Below the pieces are notes generated by a model. It was not told the DNA's origin and did no database searches. It was given only the letters and a program-made list of their open reading frames with translations. Shown one piece after another: positions 37,267 to 47,097 of a stretch of 64,000 bases of DNA (position 1 is its first letter; the number at the start of each line of letters is the position of its first letter). The position numbers and the translations under genes are program-made. The DNA lies in the NCBI GenBank assembly GCA_947172415.1, contig OX359193.1, positions 5,698,501 to 5,762,500 of the forward strand, given 5' to 3'. Source of the DNA: Chondrosia reniformis (Eukaryota; Porifera; Demospongiae; Chondrillida; Chondrillidae).

Positions 37267-38619
37267 TTACAATACCCATATTTCAATGAGTTCTGCAAGA
37301 ACATCTTCATTGTTTATAGCACCATCAGCACACAGTCTCACTTCAGTGTAGTCAGTGGTTGTGTTAACTTGCTTGTGGAACCATCCATATCTGTCACAAG
37401 AGTGAGCTGTTGAAAGATGACATCCTTTACCATCCCACAATGGATCATCCCATACATGTCTTCCACTAGTAAATGAAGATACCCAACCGGTTTCACAGTA
37501 ATAGTCAGTTCCAACAAAGTCTGGAATACAAGAAACTGGATAATCTGCTCTATCTCTTGGACAGTGATTGCATGGGTAAGTGGTTTCTTCTCGAAGACCA
37601 ACCACATAGGTCCACAAATGCTTCCTAGGACTTCCATGTGTGATGGATATACCCTCAACATATACATCATTAATAGTCTTGTCATCATTACGATTAGGAT
37701 TGAATGCATTCATTGATCCAGATTCATATCCAACTACCTGTCCACACACTTGTGAATACTTGCCCTGAGATGGGAAAAAAACTGATGAACAACCAGGTGC
37801 TGAACTTCTACCACAAGCTCTCTGTCCAGTTGAACTATTGCTGTGTTCTGTTAGATTTAATGGACACCTTGCTGAAGGTTGGGTCATGTCAAGGTAGGCA
37901 ATGCGTCTCCAGTTTACATCAAAGATGCCACATTTGGTGTGAGTATTAATTGATTTCAGTGCATCAATTTCCCTCTCCATTCTTTCCAATTTCATTGCTA
38001 AACTATCCAACACCTTTTCACTCACATTTTGGCATACACTAGTGAACTCTTCACTTGTGAGAACAGTATCTCCAGGAATACCTTGTACTCCTTGAGGTCC
38101 TTGTACACCATGAGGACCAGCTGGACCAGGAACACCTTGTGAACCTTTGATACCCTGCAAACCACAGGGACCACGAGACCCAGTACCTGGTACACCTTGA
38201 GGACCTTCTGGACCCTCTGGTCCTTGTGGGCCTTCTCTTCCTATTGGACCACGTAAGCCAACTGGTCCTTGAATGCCTTGCAGACCTTGCAGACCTAAGT
38301 CACCCTTCTCTCCTCTCCTGCCTTTCTCCCCTTTGTCTCCCTGAGGTCCTACTGGTCCCACATCACCAGGTTCTCCCTTTTGGCCTGTTTCCCCTCTCAC
38401 TCCAGTTCTTCCTTGCACTCCAAGCTCACCTTTCTGTCCTTTCTGTCCTTCTGGTCCAACTGGACCTGGAACACCAAGAACATCAACCAAGAGTTCAAAG
38501 TTCAGTCTTCCAGTCTCTTTAGTATCAACACAGGTTCTATTGGCTGTGACAGTAGACTGCATCCACACTATCAGAGCTGAATATACTACAAGAGCAGTGT
38601 AGAAATATGCACTCTTCAT
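37267..38619 (-). CDS. Short-chain collagen C4-like protein, copy 6 (450 aa)
   Basis: An intact single-exon gene, ATG at 38619 ([19 protein letters not shown]). Its collagen domain is nearly identical to the broken copy 2, including the unusual GPCGLQG and GPHGVQG, with a Cys inside the triple helix. It has the shortened unit 33 (GTGSR). The C-terminal domain differs from copy 2 and carries YVEGISITHGSPRKH and CPRDRAD where all others have CPGD. Confidence 0.9.
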   Translation of the reverse strand: MKSAYFYTALVVYSALIVWMQSTVTANRTCVDTKETGRLNFELLVDVLGVPGPVGPEGQKGQKGELGVQGRTGVRGETGQKGEPGDVGPVGPQGDKGEKGRRGEKGDLGLQGLQGIQGPVGLRGPIGREGPQGPEGPEGPQGVPGTGSRGPCGLQGIKGSQGVPGPAGPHGVQGPQGVQGIPGDTVLTSEEFTSVCQNVSEKVLDSLAMKLERMEREIDALKSINTHTKCGIFDVNWRRIAYLDMTQPSARCPLNLTEHSNSSTGQRACGRSSAPGCSSVFFPSQGKYSQVCGQVVGYESGSMNAFNPNRNDDKTINDVYVEGISITHGSPRKHLWTYVVGLREETTYPCNHCPRDRADYPVSCIPDFVGTDYYCETGWVSSFTSGRHVWDDPLWDGKGCHLSTAHSCDRYGWFHKQVNTTTDYTEVRLCADGAINNEDVLAELIEIWVL

Positions 38620-40176
38620 CTCTATACGTAACTATGTTTTCATCATGAAGCTTTTTAAATGCAGTGAATACTGATATATACTAAGGCTGAACCAATGACA
38701 TCGTATGGTTTCATATATTAGTATGGATGTTCTATGCAAATGCCCAAAGTATAACATTTACCAAATGCAGAAGTTTCTTTAAGTAGGTACTGTATTGTAT
38801 ATCATATACAATTGGACATTCAAGCATGTACAACCTATCTATGTATATTTGTAATTGAAGAATTCATACCTGCATATACGTACGTACACGTATACAGTTG
38901 ATGTCAAGTGATTCTAGAAACCCTATTATGTAGCTATAGATTAGAGAATCCTGTTAAAGATGATTCCAAGGGTCACTAATTAAGGAGAAAACAGCTATCT
39001 GACTTGGGTGAGACAGAGTAATGAAAGAAATGTATGTAAATAATAAACACCACTGGATATTACGCCAACCAACCAAGTGACAATTGTCTACTTGGCTGGG
39101 GGACCGAAGTCCTATTTAGTGGCAACCAGTGATGACCTCCCAGTCATCCAAGATGGCACAAAATCATCAATGAAAGAAAAGCATTACATAAAATGTGTAC
39201 GTATGTCTACTCACAGGTCTATATACGTATATACATATACAGATAGAAAATTATTAATAGACAATCCATGTAACTTATATATTACTTTAGTTGGTTGTAC
39301 ATGTAGTGCAGACGGCACTCTAAGATTTATGATTAATTAGCATATATATACGTATAGTCAACAATACGTACATTGCATTGATTATTGCTCATGATCATAA
39401 TCTCCACATGTGACAAAAGTATATAGTGTAAGACTTTATCAAGATCAATCCTGTTTTTTTGATGTTGGGCCATTAATTAAGTAAACATTTCAATTAGGAT
39501 GTTGTATCTTGGAGAGAAATTTGGTTATGAATTTTTTAGGTTTTATTGTATGGTTCGCTATATATATACAGTGTGTACCATGGTTATGTATCAGTAATTC
39601 TAGATCCCGCAATACACTACATATATTGAGATTCTGCTCTGCACATGTGTATGTCTAATTATAGAGACACATGCACCTAACACACAATTTAAATAATCAA
39701 TATAGGATACACATGCAAAGGGAGTTTATAGCATTAAATTTACTTGTACATTATTCAGTTTGTATTTATACACTGTCAATGTTGCAGGACACAGCCATTA
39801 ATTAAGTAAACATTTCAATTAGGATGTTGTATCTTGGAGAGAAATTTGGTTATGAATTTTTTAGGTTTTATTGTATGGTTCGCTATATATATACAGTGTG
39901 TACCATGGTTATGTATCAGTAATTCTAGATCCCGCAATACACTACATATATTGAGATTCTGCTCTGTACATGTGTATAGAGACACATACACCTAACACAC
40001 AATTTAAATAATCAATATAGGATACACATGCAAAGGGAGTTTATAGCATTAAATTTACTTGTACACTATTCAGTTTGTATTTATACACTGTCAATGGGAT
40101 GTTTGTTAATCCTGTAGAGAAAACAAAGAAGAGTATCTATATAGTAAAATAATGAAACAAGCAAGTGATATTCTAC
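38620..40176. other. Spacer upstream of collagen 6
   Basis: No gene is seen. At about 39062-39170 lies the CCAGTCATCCAAGATGG repeat, which elsewhere occupies BCAS3 intron 6, here without any BCAS3 exon. A tandem duplication fills 39469-40096. Confidence 0.5.
39469..40096. repeat. Direct tandem duplication, about 324-bp period
   Basis: Copy one spans 39469-39781 and copy two 39794-40096, near-identical (GCCATTAATTAAGTAAACAT to ATACACTGTCAATG), with a small gap in the second. They are joined by TTGCAGGACACA. No coding content. Confidence 0.9.
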
Positions 40177-40335
40177 CAGGGCTGCACATTCGTAGAGGGG
40201 GGTAGGGGAGGACATTCCCCTCCCCCCCAGGATTGATTTTGCCCCCTAGACAACTTACTATGGAGAACATGAACCCCTAAACTGCTTTTTGCCCCCCACC
40301 CCCACCTCTGGCCCCAAGTTCTGCATGCAGCCCTG
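40177..40335. mobile_element. Short hAT-like MITE, 159 bp
   Basis: The ends CAGGGCTGCA and TGCAGCCCTG are perfect inverted repeats of the hAT type. TCTAC flanks both sides (40172-40176 and 40336-40340), a possible, imperfect target-site duplication. The interior is rich in G- and C-runs. Confidence 0.65.
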
Positions 40336-40855
40336 TCTACTATAGCTTTCCAGTGTATTCTATAATATGTATTACCTCCTCGTGGTGTGCCCTGGGATCA
40401 CCTTTATACTATACACTCTGTAAAGTGATGCGAAACGAAGTACTGCAGAACCGTTCCAGTAACACTCAAAAGGAGAAGAAACAGCATGGTCTCTTTACAA
40501 CCATGAAGAACTTGTTTAAGAACTACATTGTTTACATTGTTTGAACATTTTTTTTATTTTAAAGCCATGTATACATTTATTTCAGATTTGTAAAACAGAA
40601 ATGATCATTGTGCAGTGGTGATATACAATCCCAATTGTCGATAACGATGAATTCATATTGGTATAATAAGATAATACATTAAAATATAACCCAGCTCATC
40701 GCAAATGCACTCATCTATGTAAGCATTCAGTATACTCTTGTAAATTATTGCATAACAAGTACATAATAAAAATACCCACATGTCCCTTAGATTGCGGCAA
40801 CGTTGCAGGACACAGACATGTATCATAAATGTCATTCGCGTTGTAAAGTAAAGCG
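40336..40855. other. Unassigned intergenic DNA
   Basis: No supported gene. The stretch 40380-40510 has somewhat codon-like composition and may belong to the Penelope-like relic further right, but I cannot align it by eye. Confidence 0.3.
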
Positions 40856-41016
40856 CTTAAGGGAAAAAGAAAAAAAAGGGTAAGAAAGAGGAAAGTAAAA
40901 CGAAAGGGAAAAAGGAAGAAAATAAACAAAAAAAGAAAAAAAGGAAAAAGGAGGAAAGGAAAAGGAAAAAGGAAAAAGGAAGAAAGTAAAACGAAAAAGG
41001 AAAAGGAAAAAGAAAG
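40856..41016. repeat. Polypurine tract of about 160 bp
   Basis: The + strand is almost pure A/G (runs of GGAAAAAGGAAAAAGG with a few C/T interruptions). It is low-complexity; predicted proteins in it are artefacts. Confidence 0.9.
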
Positions 41017-41075
41017 ATGTATATATGTATATTCTGCATGATGTATACTCCAGATAATAAGAAATAGGGGTAGTG

Positions 41076-41232
41076 TACCAAGCCCCTTGCAAGGACTGCA
41101 ACAGGATCTATATAGGTGAGATGAAGAGGACTCTTAACTGAAAGGAGCACAAACAGGAGAGGTGATCCTAGCAATGGCATTGCTGTTCATGTCCATATGC
41201 ATGAAACCCAGCATGAGATTGACTGGGACTGT
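41076..41232 (+). mobile_element. Penelope-like element relic (GIY-YIG endonuclease piece)
   Basis: The frame at 41076 reads YQAPCKDCNRIYIGEMKRTL, then a stop, KEHKQ, and after a frame change SNGIAVHVHMHETQHEIDWD. This order (CxxC, YIGET-like, RL.EHK, HEIDWD) is that of the GIY-YIG endonuclease tail of Penelope-like retroelements. Stops and a frame change show it is dead. Confidence 0.7.
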
Positions 41233-42203
41233 GTATGGGGTTGCAAATGATGTGAAAAGAAGTAACAGTAAAGTTACAACTGAATGGAAGAATTAATTGA
41301 AAGAACAAGTTGCTGTTAATATTGGACTTGTAAAAACTCTTGAATACTTTTGATTATTTTACCATCTGAACTTGTATATTTTACCATGACTTTGCATGAA
41401 AAGTATATATTTATATTTGAAGGTTTTAATTGTAATTTTCGACTATATAATCATATTATTAGCTAATAATGTTAATAATGAAATGATATTAATACTGAAA
41501 ATCATACAAGCTAAAGGAAAAGTCACTTCATGTGACCTTATACCTTAACTAGATTTCTAGCTCTACATGCGTTTCACTTTTCAATGGGTTTTGGATGTTT
41601 GCCCACTAATTAAAAGGTGTTTGTGTAAGCTTTTAACTAGCCACCACACCATCTGTGCCAATCACTCAAATGTAAAATATAGCCCCATATAGACTAAGTC
41701 AGCTAGCCACTATGAATGTGTAAATCTTTGGGCAGACATGACAAAACATCATTTTTTCAATGATACATTGTAATTAATAAAAATGATCACCATCATTGAA
41801 TTTATCAGGACATTAGAACATATACTAAATAACTTAAAAAAGGTTATGTTGTTGTGCCAATTGGAACATTTGCCTGCATACCACATATTTGATCAATATA
41901 AATTCACTGTACATTTAGTAAAGTCCAATGGTATTTTAAATTTCTGAATTTAGGGGAAAATGTAGGCCTAATTTGGTTTGAATGACCCTAGCCTCCTAGC
42001 AGCCTGAATTATTTAGATTACTGCATAGTATATATACCTGTGAGTGCATGAATCAGCTTAAGCACATCATCAATATCACTCAATCCTGTGAATAATAGGC
42101 AACTAACACATCTGTGTCACTCTAGATCTCCCGTGAGTATGTATATAGACAGCTAATATGTCGGTGTCTCTCACTCCTATGATACTATGTACACTTCTCT
42201 TAG
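41233..42203. other. Intergenic DNA before BCAS3 stub G
   Basis: AT-rich and without a supported gene. The last about 100 bp resemble the end of BCAS3 intron 9 (GTACACTTCTCTTAG). Confidence 0.4.
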
Positions 42204-42395
42204 ATACTGTAGAGTACTATGGGTCATGGAAAGACATTATATTCCCAAGAATGGAGTGTTGCCACCCAATATTACCCAACAGCTGGAAGATGCTATGAGG
42301 GAATCCCCTCATTTCCAAAGAAGGTCCTGCAAAAAAGAAACTCATCACCAGATGAGGAATTTGATGATGCAAAGGACAACTTACCACTACTTTGA
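42204..42395 (+). pseudogene. BCAS3-like stub G (exon 10 only)
   Basis: The acceptor and the start DTVEYYGSW are kept. Two extra bases in AAAGACATTATATTCCC, one base lost in GAATCCCCTCA and other changes break the frame. No other BCAS3 exon is present nearby. Confidence 0.8.
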
Positions 42396-42681
42396 CATTG
42401 TATTATCTTTATTTCCTGTGGGGCTCTGTATATGTGCTTGTAGTTCCAGTTTCTTGATGCTTGTATTGTGTTGTAGAATATGGTCATGATGTGGTGTTAT
42501 CTCTATTTATGCATACAATGTTTCAAATCACATCAGCAGAATTGAGTATAAAGTCATACAAATATATTTATTGCATAAAGAAAGCTATACAGCAAAATAG
42601 TTCTTTTTAAGTTGTCAAACACTATAATCTAAGTCCACTCTAACTGCATTGATAAAGAAAGCCTTGGGTATTATGTTTGCT

Positions 42682-44016
42682 TTATAACACCCATATTTCA
42701 ATGACTTCTGCAAGAACATCTTCATTGCTGGTTTCTTGGTTAGCACACAGTCTCACTTCAATGTAGTCAGTGGTTGTGTTAACTTGCTTGTGGAACCATC
42801 CATATCTGTCACAAGAGTGAGCTGTTGAAAGATGACATCCTTTACCATCCCACAATGGATCATCCCATACATGTCTTCCACTAATAAACGAAGATACCCA
42901 ACCAGTTTCACAGTAATAGTCATTTCCAACAAAGTCTGGAATACAAGAATCTGGATAATCTGCTCTATCTCCTGGACACTGATGGCAAATAAGAGAAGAG
43001 GCTGCTTCTCTAATACCAACTGCATAGGTCCACAAATGCTTCCTAGGATTTCCATATGTGATGGATATACCATCAACATATACATCATTAATAGTTTTGT
43101 CAGCATGATTAGGTCCAAATGAATTCATTAATCCAGATTCATAACCAACAACTTGTCCACACACTTGTGAATACTTCCCATAAGATGGAAATATAATTGA
43201 TGAACAACCAGGTCCTGACCTTCTTCCACAAGCTCTCTGTCCAGTTGAACTATTGCTGTGTTCTGTTAGACTTGATGGACACCTTGCTGAAGGTTGGGTC
43301 ATGTCTAGGTTGGCAATGCGTCTCCAGTTTACATCAAAGATGCCACATTTGGTATGAATTGATTTCAGTTCTTCCATTTCCCTCTCCATTCTTTCCAATT
43401 TCATTGCTAAACTATCCAACACCTTTTCACTCACATTTTGGCATACACTAGTGAACTCTTCACTTGTGAGAACAGTATCTCCAGGAATACCTTGCACTCC
43501 TTGAGGTCCTTGTACACCACGAGGACCAGCTGGACCAGGAATACCTTGTGAACCTTTGATACCCTGCAAACCACGAGGACCACGAGACCCAGTTGCACCT
43601 GGTACACCTTGAGGACCTTCTGGACCCTCTGGTCCTTGTGGGCCTTCTCTTCCTATTGGACCATGTAAGCCAACTGGCCCTTGAATGCCTTGAAGACCTT
43701 GCACTCCTAAGTCACCCTTCTCTCCTCTCCTGCCTTTCTCCCCTTTGTCTCCTTGAGGTCCTACTAGTCCAACATCACCAGGTTCTCCCTTTTGGCCTGT
43801 TTCCCCTCTCACTCCAGTTCTTCCTTGCACTCCAAGCTCTCCTTTCTGTCCTTTCTGTCCTTCTGGTCCAACTGGACCTGGAACACCAAGAACATCAACC
43901 AAAAGCTCAAAGTTCAATCTTCCAGTCTCTTTAGTATCAACACAGGTTCTGTTGGCATCACTGCTCAGTACTTGAGCAATTAATAGACATACTACTGTAA
44001 GAACAGTATTTGTCAT
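42682..44016 (-). CDS. Short-chain collagen C4-like protein, copy 7 (444 aa), alternative signal peptide
   Basis: An intact single-exon gene. I start it at the ATG at 44016 ([20 protein letters not shown]), which gives a clean signal peptide; an in-frame ATG 57 nt upstream does not. From [11 protein letters not shown] on it is the same family. Gly-X-Y is unbroken (GATGSR), with Val-Leu for Val-Gly at one point ([10 protein letters not shown], still a valid triplet). The variable loop is short (GPNHADKT). It ends [11 protein letters not shown]. Confidence 0.9.
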   Translation of the reverse strand: MTNTVLTVVCLLIAQVLSSDANRTCVDTKETGRLNFELLVDVLGVPGPVGPEGQKGQKGELGVQGRTGVRGETGQKGEPGDVGLVGPQGDKGEKGRRGEKGDLGVQGLQGIQGPVGLHGPIGREGPQGPEGPEGPQGVPGATGSRGPRGLQGIKGSQGIPGPAGPRGVQGPQGVQGIPGDTVLTSEEFTSVCQNVSEKVLDSLAMKLERMEREMEELKSIHTKCGIFDVNWRRIANLDMTQPSARCPSSLTEHSNSSTGQRACGRRSGPGCSSIIFPSYGKYSQVCGQVVGYESGLMNSFGPNHADKTINDVYVDGISITYGNPRKHLWTYAVGIREAASSLICHQCPGDRADYPDSCIPDFVGNDYYCETGWVSSFISGRHVWDDPLWDGKGCHLSTAHSCDRYGWFHKQVNTTTDYIEVRLCANQETSNEDVLAEVIEIWVL

Positions 44017-44952
44017 GGCAAAGAATTCTATATATATATGCTTTTTACTAAATGGGGGGTGTAAACAGTGCAAGTTACAATATACTAAAGTAATCTAATA
44101 TAATATAATCATAATCTAATAAAATCCATTATAATATAATGTAATCATTTATATGGCTCAAGAAAGGACCTAGAAACAGAATGAATATGTTATCATAAAG
44201 TTTAGGGTATAAAACTCTAAAAGTCATTATATTGCATCAAGCTAAGCTACAGCAAAAATGAGTTGTCAAAGAAGCTAACACTATAATTTAAGTCCATTCT
44301 ATCTGCATTGATAAAGAAAGCCTAATTCTCATTTGGGCTCATCAGTGTGGTACACTTCAATGATGGTGAGTTGGATGACTGGCTTCACTTATTAATCTAC
44401 CACAAGTGCATTGCATGGCTCCAGAGGTCCTAAGGGGATAATCCTATGATTTTTCAGCTGATTGGCTGGGACTGGGAGTATACACTTGTTTGAATTACTA
44501 ACTGGATAGGTAAGTGGAATTGCTTGGTAAGAAATGCACATGCTACCATTTATGAGGGTTATGTTTACAGAGTTACTCCTCATATGTAATCACATCTGCA
44601 CAAGGTGTAGATAGAGAGATTTTCTTATTTTATATATATTATATGTTATTAACTGAATCATCTGTGGTTTTCTTATCTAATGCTCTAGTCTAGACTCCAT
44701 TGTAGCAGATGATCCTATTCAGTTGTGGTGTGGAATCAAGTGATGCAAGGAGAAATACTTAAAATGTATGTTTATGAGATGACAAATTTAGCTATATGAG
44801 GAGGAAGGAATAATAGAATAAGGATTAAAGATGATCCTTTCAAAAGATAAGAGTAAGGAACTTTTAAATAAACAATCTTTTTTACATTCAAAATGTTTAA
44901 TACTTTTACTCTGTTAATTCAATTGAGATTGTCGTACTTCTCCTGTTGTTAA
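44017..44952. other. Region between collagens 7 and 8, with an unrecognised relic
   Basis: At 44160-44220 it shares a repeat with 54080-54150 (AAGTTTAGGGTATAAAACTC). At 44240-44325 it matches collagen 3' flank. Beyond that, in place of a collagen, a - strand open stretch (44583-44392) encodes 63 residues with no family I recognise. It could be a decayed copy of something else; I see no promoter or splice support. Confidence 0.35.
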
Positions 44953-45120
44953 TACCTTGACATTGTATTATCTTTATTTCCTGTGGGGCTCTGTATATGT
45001 GCTTGTTGTTCCAGTTTCTTAATACTTGTGTTGTGTTGTAGTATTATGGTTGTGATGTGGTATTATCTCTATAAGTACACTTATGCATAAAATATAAAAG
45101 ACTTTCATATCCCATCAGCC
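44953..45120 (+). pseudogene. BCAS3 3' untranslated remnant
   Basis: The sequence from TACCTTGACATTGTATTATC onward matches the DNA just after the BCAS3 stop in the other copies, but the coding part of exon 10 is gone. It shows that collagen 8 arrived with the same unit. Confidence 0.8.
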
Positions 45121-45267
45121 TGAGTTAGAATTCAGTATAAAAGTCATTATATTGCAAAAAAAGAAAGCTACAGCAAAATAAGTTGTCAAAGAAGCTAACA
45201 CTATAATCTATATAAGTCCATTCTATCTGCATTGATACCTAAAGTAGCCTTAGGTATTACATTTGGT

Positions 45268-46610
45268 TTACAACACCCATATTTCAATAAATTCTACAAG
45301 AACATCTTCAACACTTGTAGCAGCTGTAGCACACAATCTCACTTCAATGTAGTCAGTGGTTGTGTTAACTTGCTTGTGGAACCATCCATATCTGTCACAA
45401 GAGTGAGCTGTTGAAAGATGACATCCTTTACCATCCCACAATGGGTCATCCCATACTACATGTCTTCCATTTCTATATGAAGATACCCAACCGGTTTCAC
45501 AGTAATAGTCAGTTCCAACAAAATCTGGAATACAAGAAGCCGGATAATCTGCTCTATCTCCTGGACACTGATTGCAGGAATAGGAAATGGCTGCTTCTTG
45601 AAGACCAACCACATAGGTCCACAAATGCTTCCTAGGATTTTCATGTGTGATGGATATACCATCAACATATACATCATTAATAGTCTTATCATCATTACGA
45701 TTAGGTCCAAATGAATTCATTGATCCAGATTCATATCCAGCTACCCGTCCACATACTTGTGAATATTTCCCCTGAGATGGAAATATAACTGATGAACAAC
45801 CAGGTCCTGAACTTCTACCACAAGCTCTCTGTCCAGTTGAACTATTGCTGTGTTCTCTTAGACTTGATGGACACCTTGCTGAAGGTTGGGTCATGTCAAG
45901 GTAAGCAATGCGTCTCCAGTTTACATCAAAGATGCCACATTTTGTATGAGTATTAACTGATTTCAGTGCATCAATTTCCCTCTCCATTTTTTTAAGTTTA
46001 TCACTAAACCATCCAACACCTTTTCACTCACATTTTGGCATACATTAGTGAACTCTTCACTTGTGAGAACAGTATCTCCAGGAATACCTTGCACTCCTTG
46101 AGGTCCTTGTACACCACGTGGACCAGCTGGACCAGGAACACCTTGTGAACCTTTGATACCCTGCAAACCACGAGGACCACGAGACCCAGTACCTGGTACA
46201 CCTTGAGGACCTTCTGGACCCTCTGGTCCTTGTGGGCCTTCTCTTCCTATTGGACCACGTAAGCCAACTGGTCCTTGAATGCCTTGAAGACCTTGCAGAC
46301 CTAAGTCACCCTTCTCTCCTCTCCTACCTTTCTCCCCTTTGTCTCCTTGAGGTCCTACTGGTCCCACATCACCAGGTTCTCCCTTTTGGCCTGTTTCCCC
46401 TCTCACTCCAGTTCTTCCTTGTACTCCAAGCTCTCCTTTCTGTCCTTTCTGTCCTTCTGGTCCAACTGGACCTGGAACACCAAGAACATCAACCAAGAGT
46501 TCAAAGTTCAGTCTTCCAGTCTCTTTAGTATCAACACAGGTTCTGTTGGCATCACTGCTCACTACTTGAGCAATTAATAGACATACTACTGTAAGAAAAG
46601 TATTTGTCAT
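45268..46610 (-). pseudogene. Short-chain collagen C4-like copy 8, single frameshift
   Basis: The ATG at 46610 opens the same alternative signal peptide as copy 7 ([20 protein letters not shown]). The collagen domain is intact with the shortened unit 33. At about 45990, in the helix after the triple-helical region, one base is missing (AACTTAAAAAAATGG where siblings have AAATTGGAAAGAATGG), so the upstream frame ends at 45963. The downstream frame (45987-45268) still encodes a complete C-terminal domain ending EIWVL. A single lesion in an A-run could be a real mutation or a sequencing error. If real, the product is a triple helix without its C-terminal domain. Confidence 0.8.
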
Positions 46611-46828
46611 GGCAAAGAATTATACGATTTTTACTAACTTGATTGGGGGTGTACATTGGTACATATATAGAATAGATATGCAACACCTACACATATGTAG
46701 GAGTTGTATATCAATGCAAGTACAGTAAAAACAGAACATACCCAGTGATAAAATCAAATTCCTGTACACACCTTACAAGGTGCTATCAAGTTGTTTCTAA
46801 AGTAGATTACATAAGTATTCAACTAAAA
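46611..46828. other. Collagen 8 upstream flank
   Basis: Too short and AT-rich to hold a gene. It differs from the spacers of copies 1-5, in line with the different 5' end of collagens 7 and 8. Confidence 0.4.
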
Positions 46829-46973
46829 TGGAGTGTTGCCACCCAACATTACCCAACAGCTGGAAGATGCTATGAGGGAATCCCCCTCATTTCCAAAGAA
46901 GATTCTGCAAAAGAGAAACTCATCACCAGAAGAGGAATTTGATGATGCAAAGGACAACTTACCACTACCTTGA
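46829..46973 (+). pseudogene. BCAS3-like stub H (part of exon 10)
   Basis: From NGVLPPNITQ to the TGA the frame is open, with V-to-I in KKILQK. The beginning of the exon and its acceptor are missing. It is the right-most trace of the array, 125 bp before the BUD23 start codon. Confidence 0.85.
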
Positions 46974-47097
46974 CATTGTATTATCTTTATTTCCTGTGGG
47001 GCTCTGTATATGTGCTTGTAGTTTGTTTCTTAATGTCTGTGTTGTAGTACTTAGCATAGTGTTAGTGTTACACAATATTATGAAATGTAAGAAAAAT

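Noticed and set aside
40711-41180. Phe/Leu-rich - strand 'membrane proteins'
   Set aside because: They are translations of the complement of the polypurine tract, hence low-complexity artefacts.
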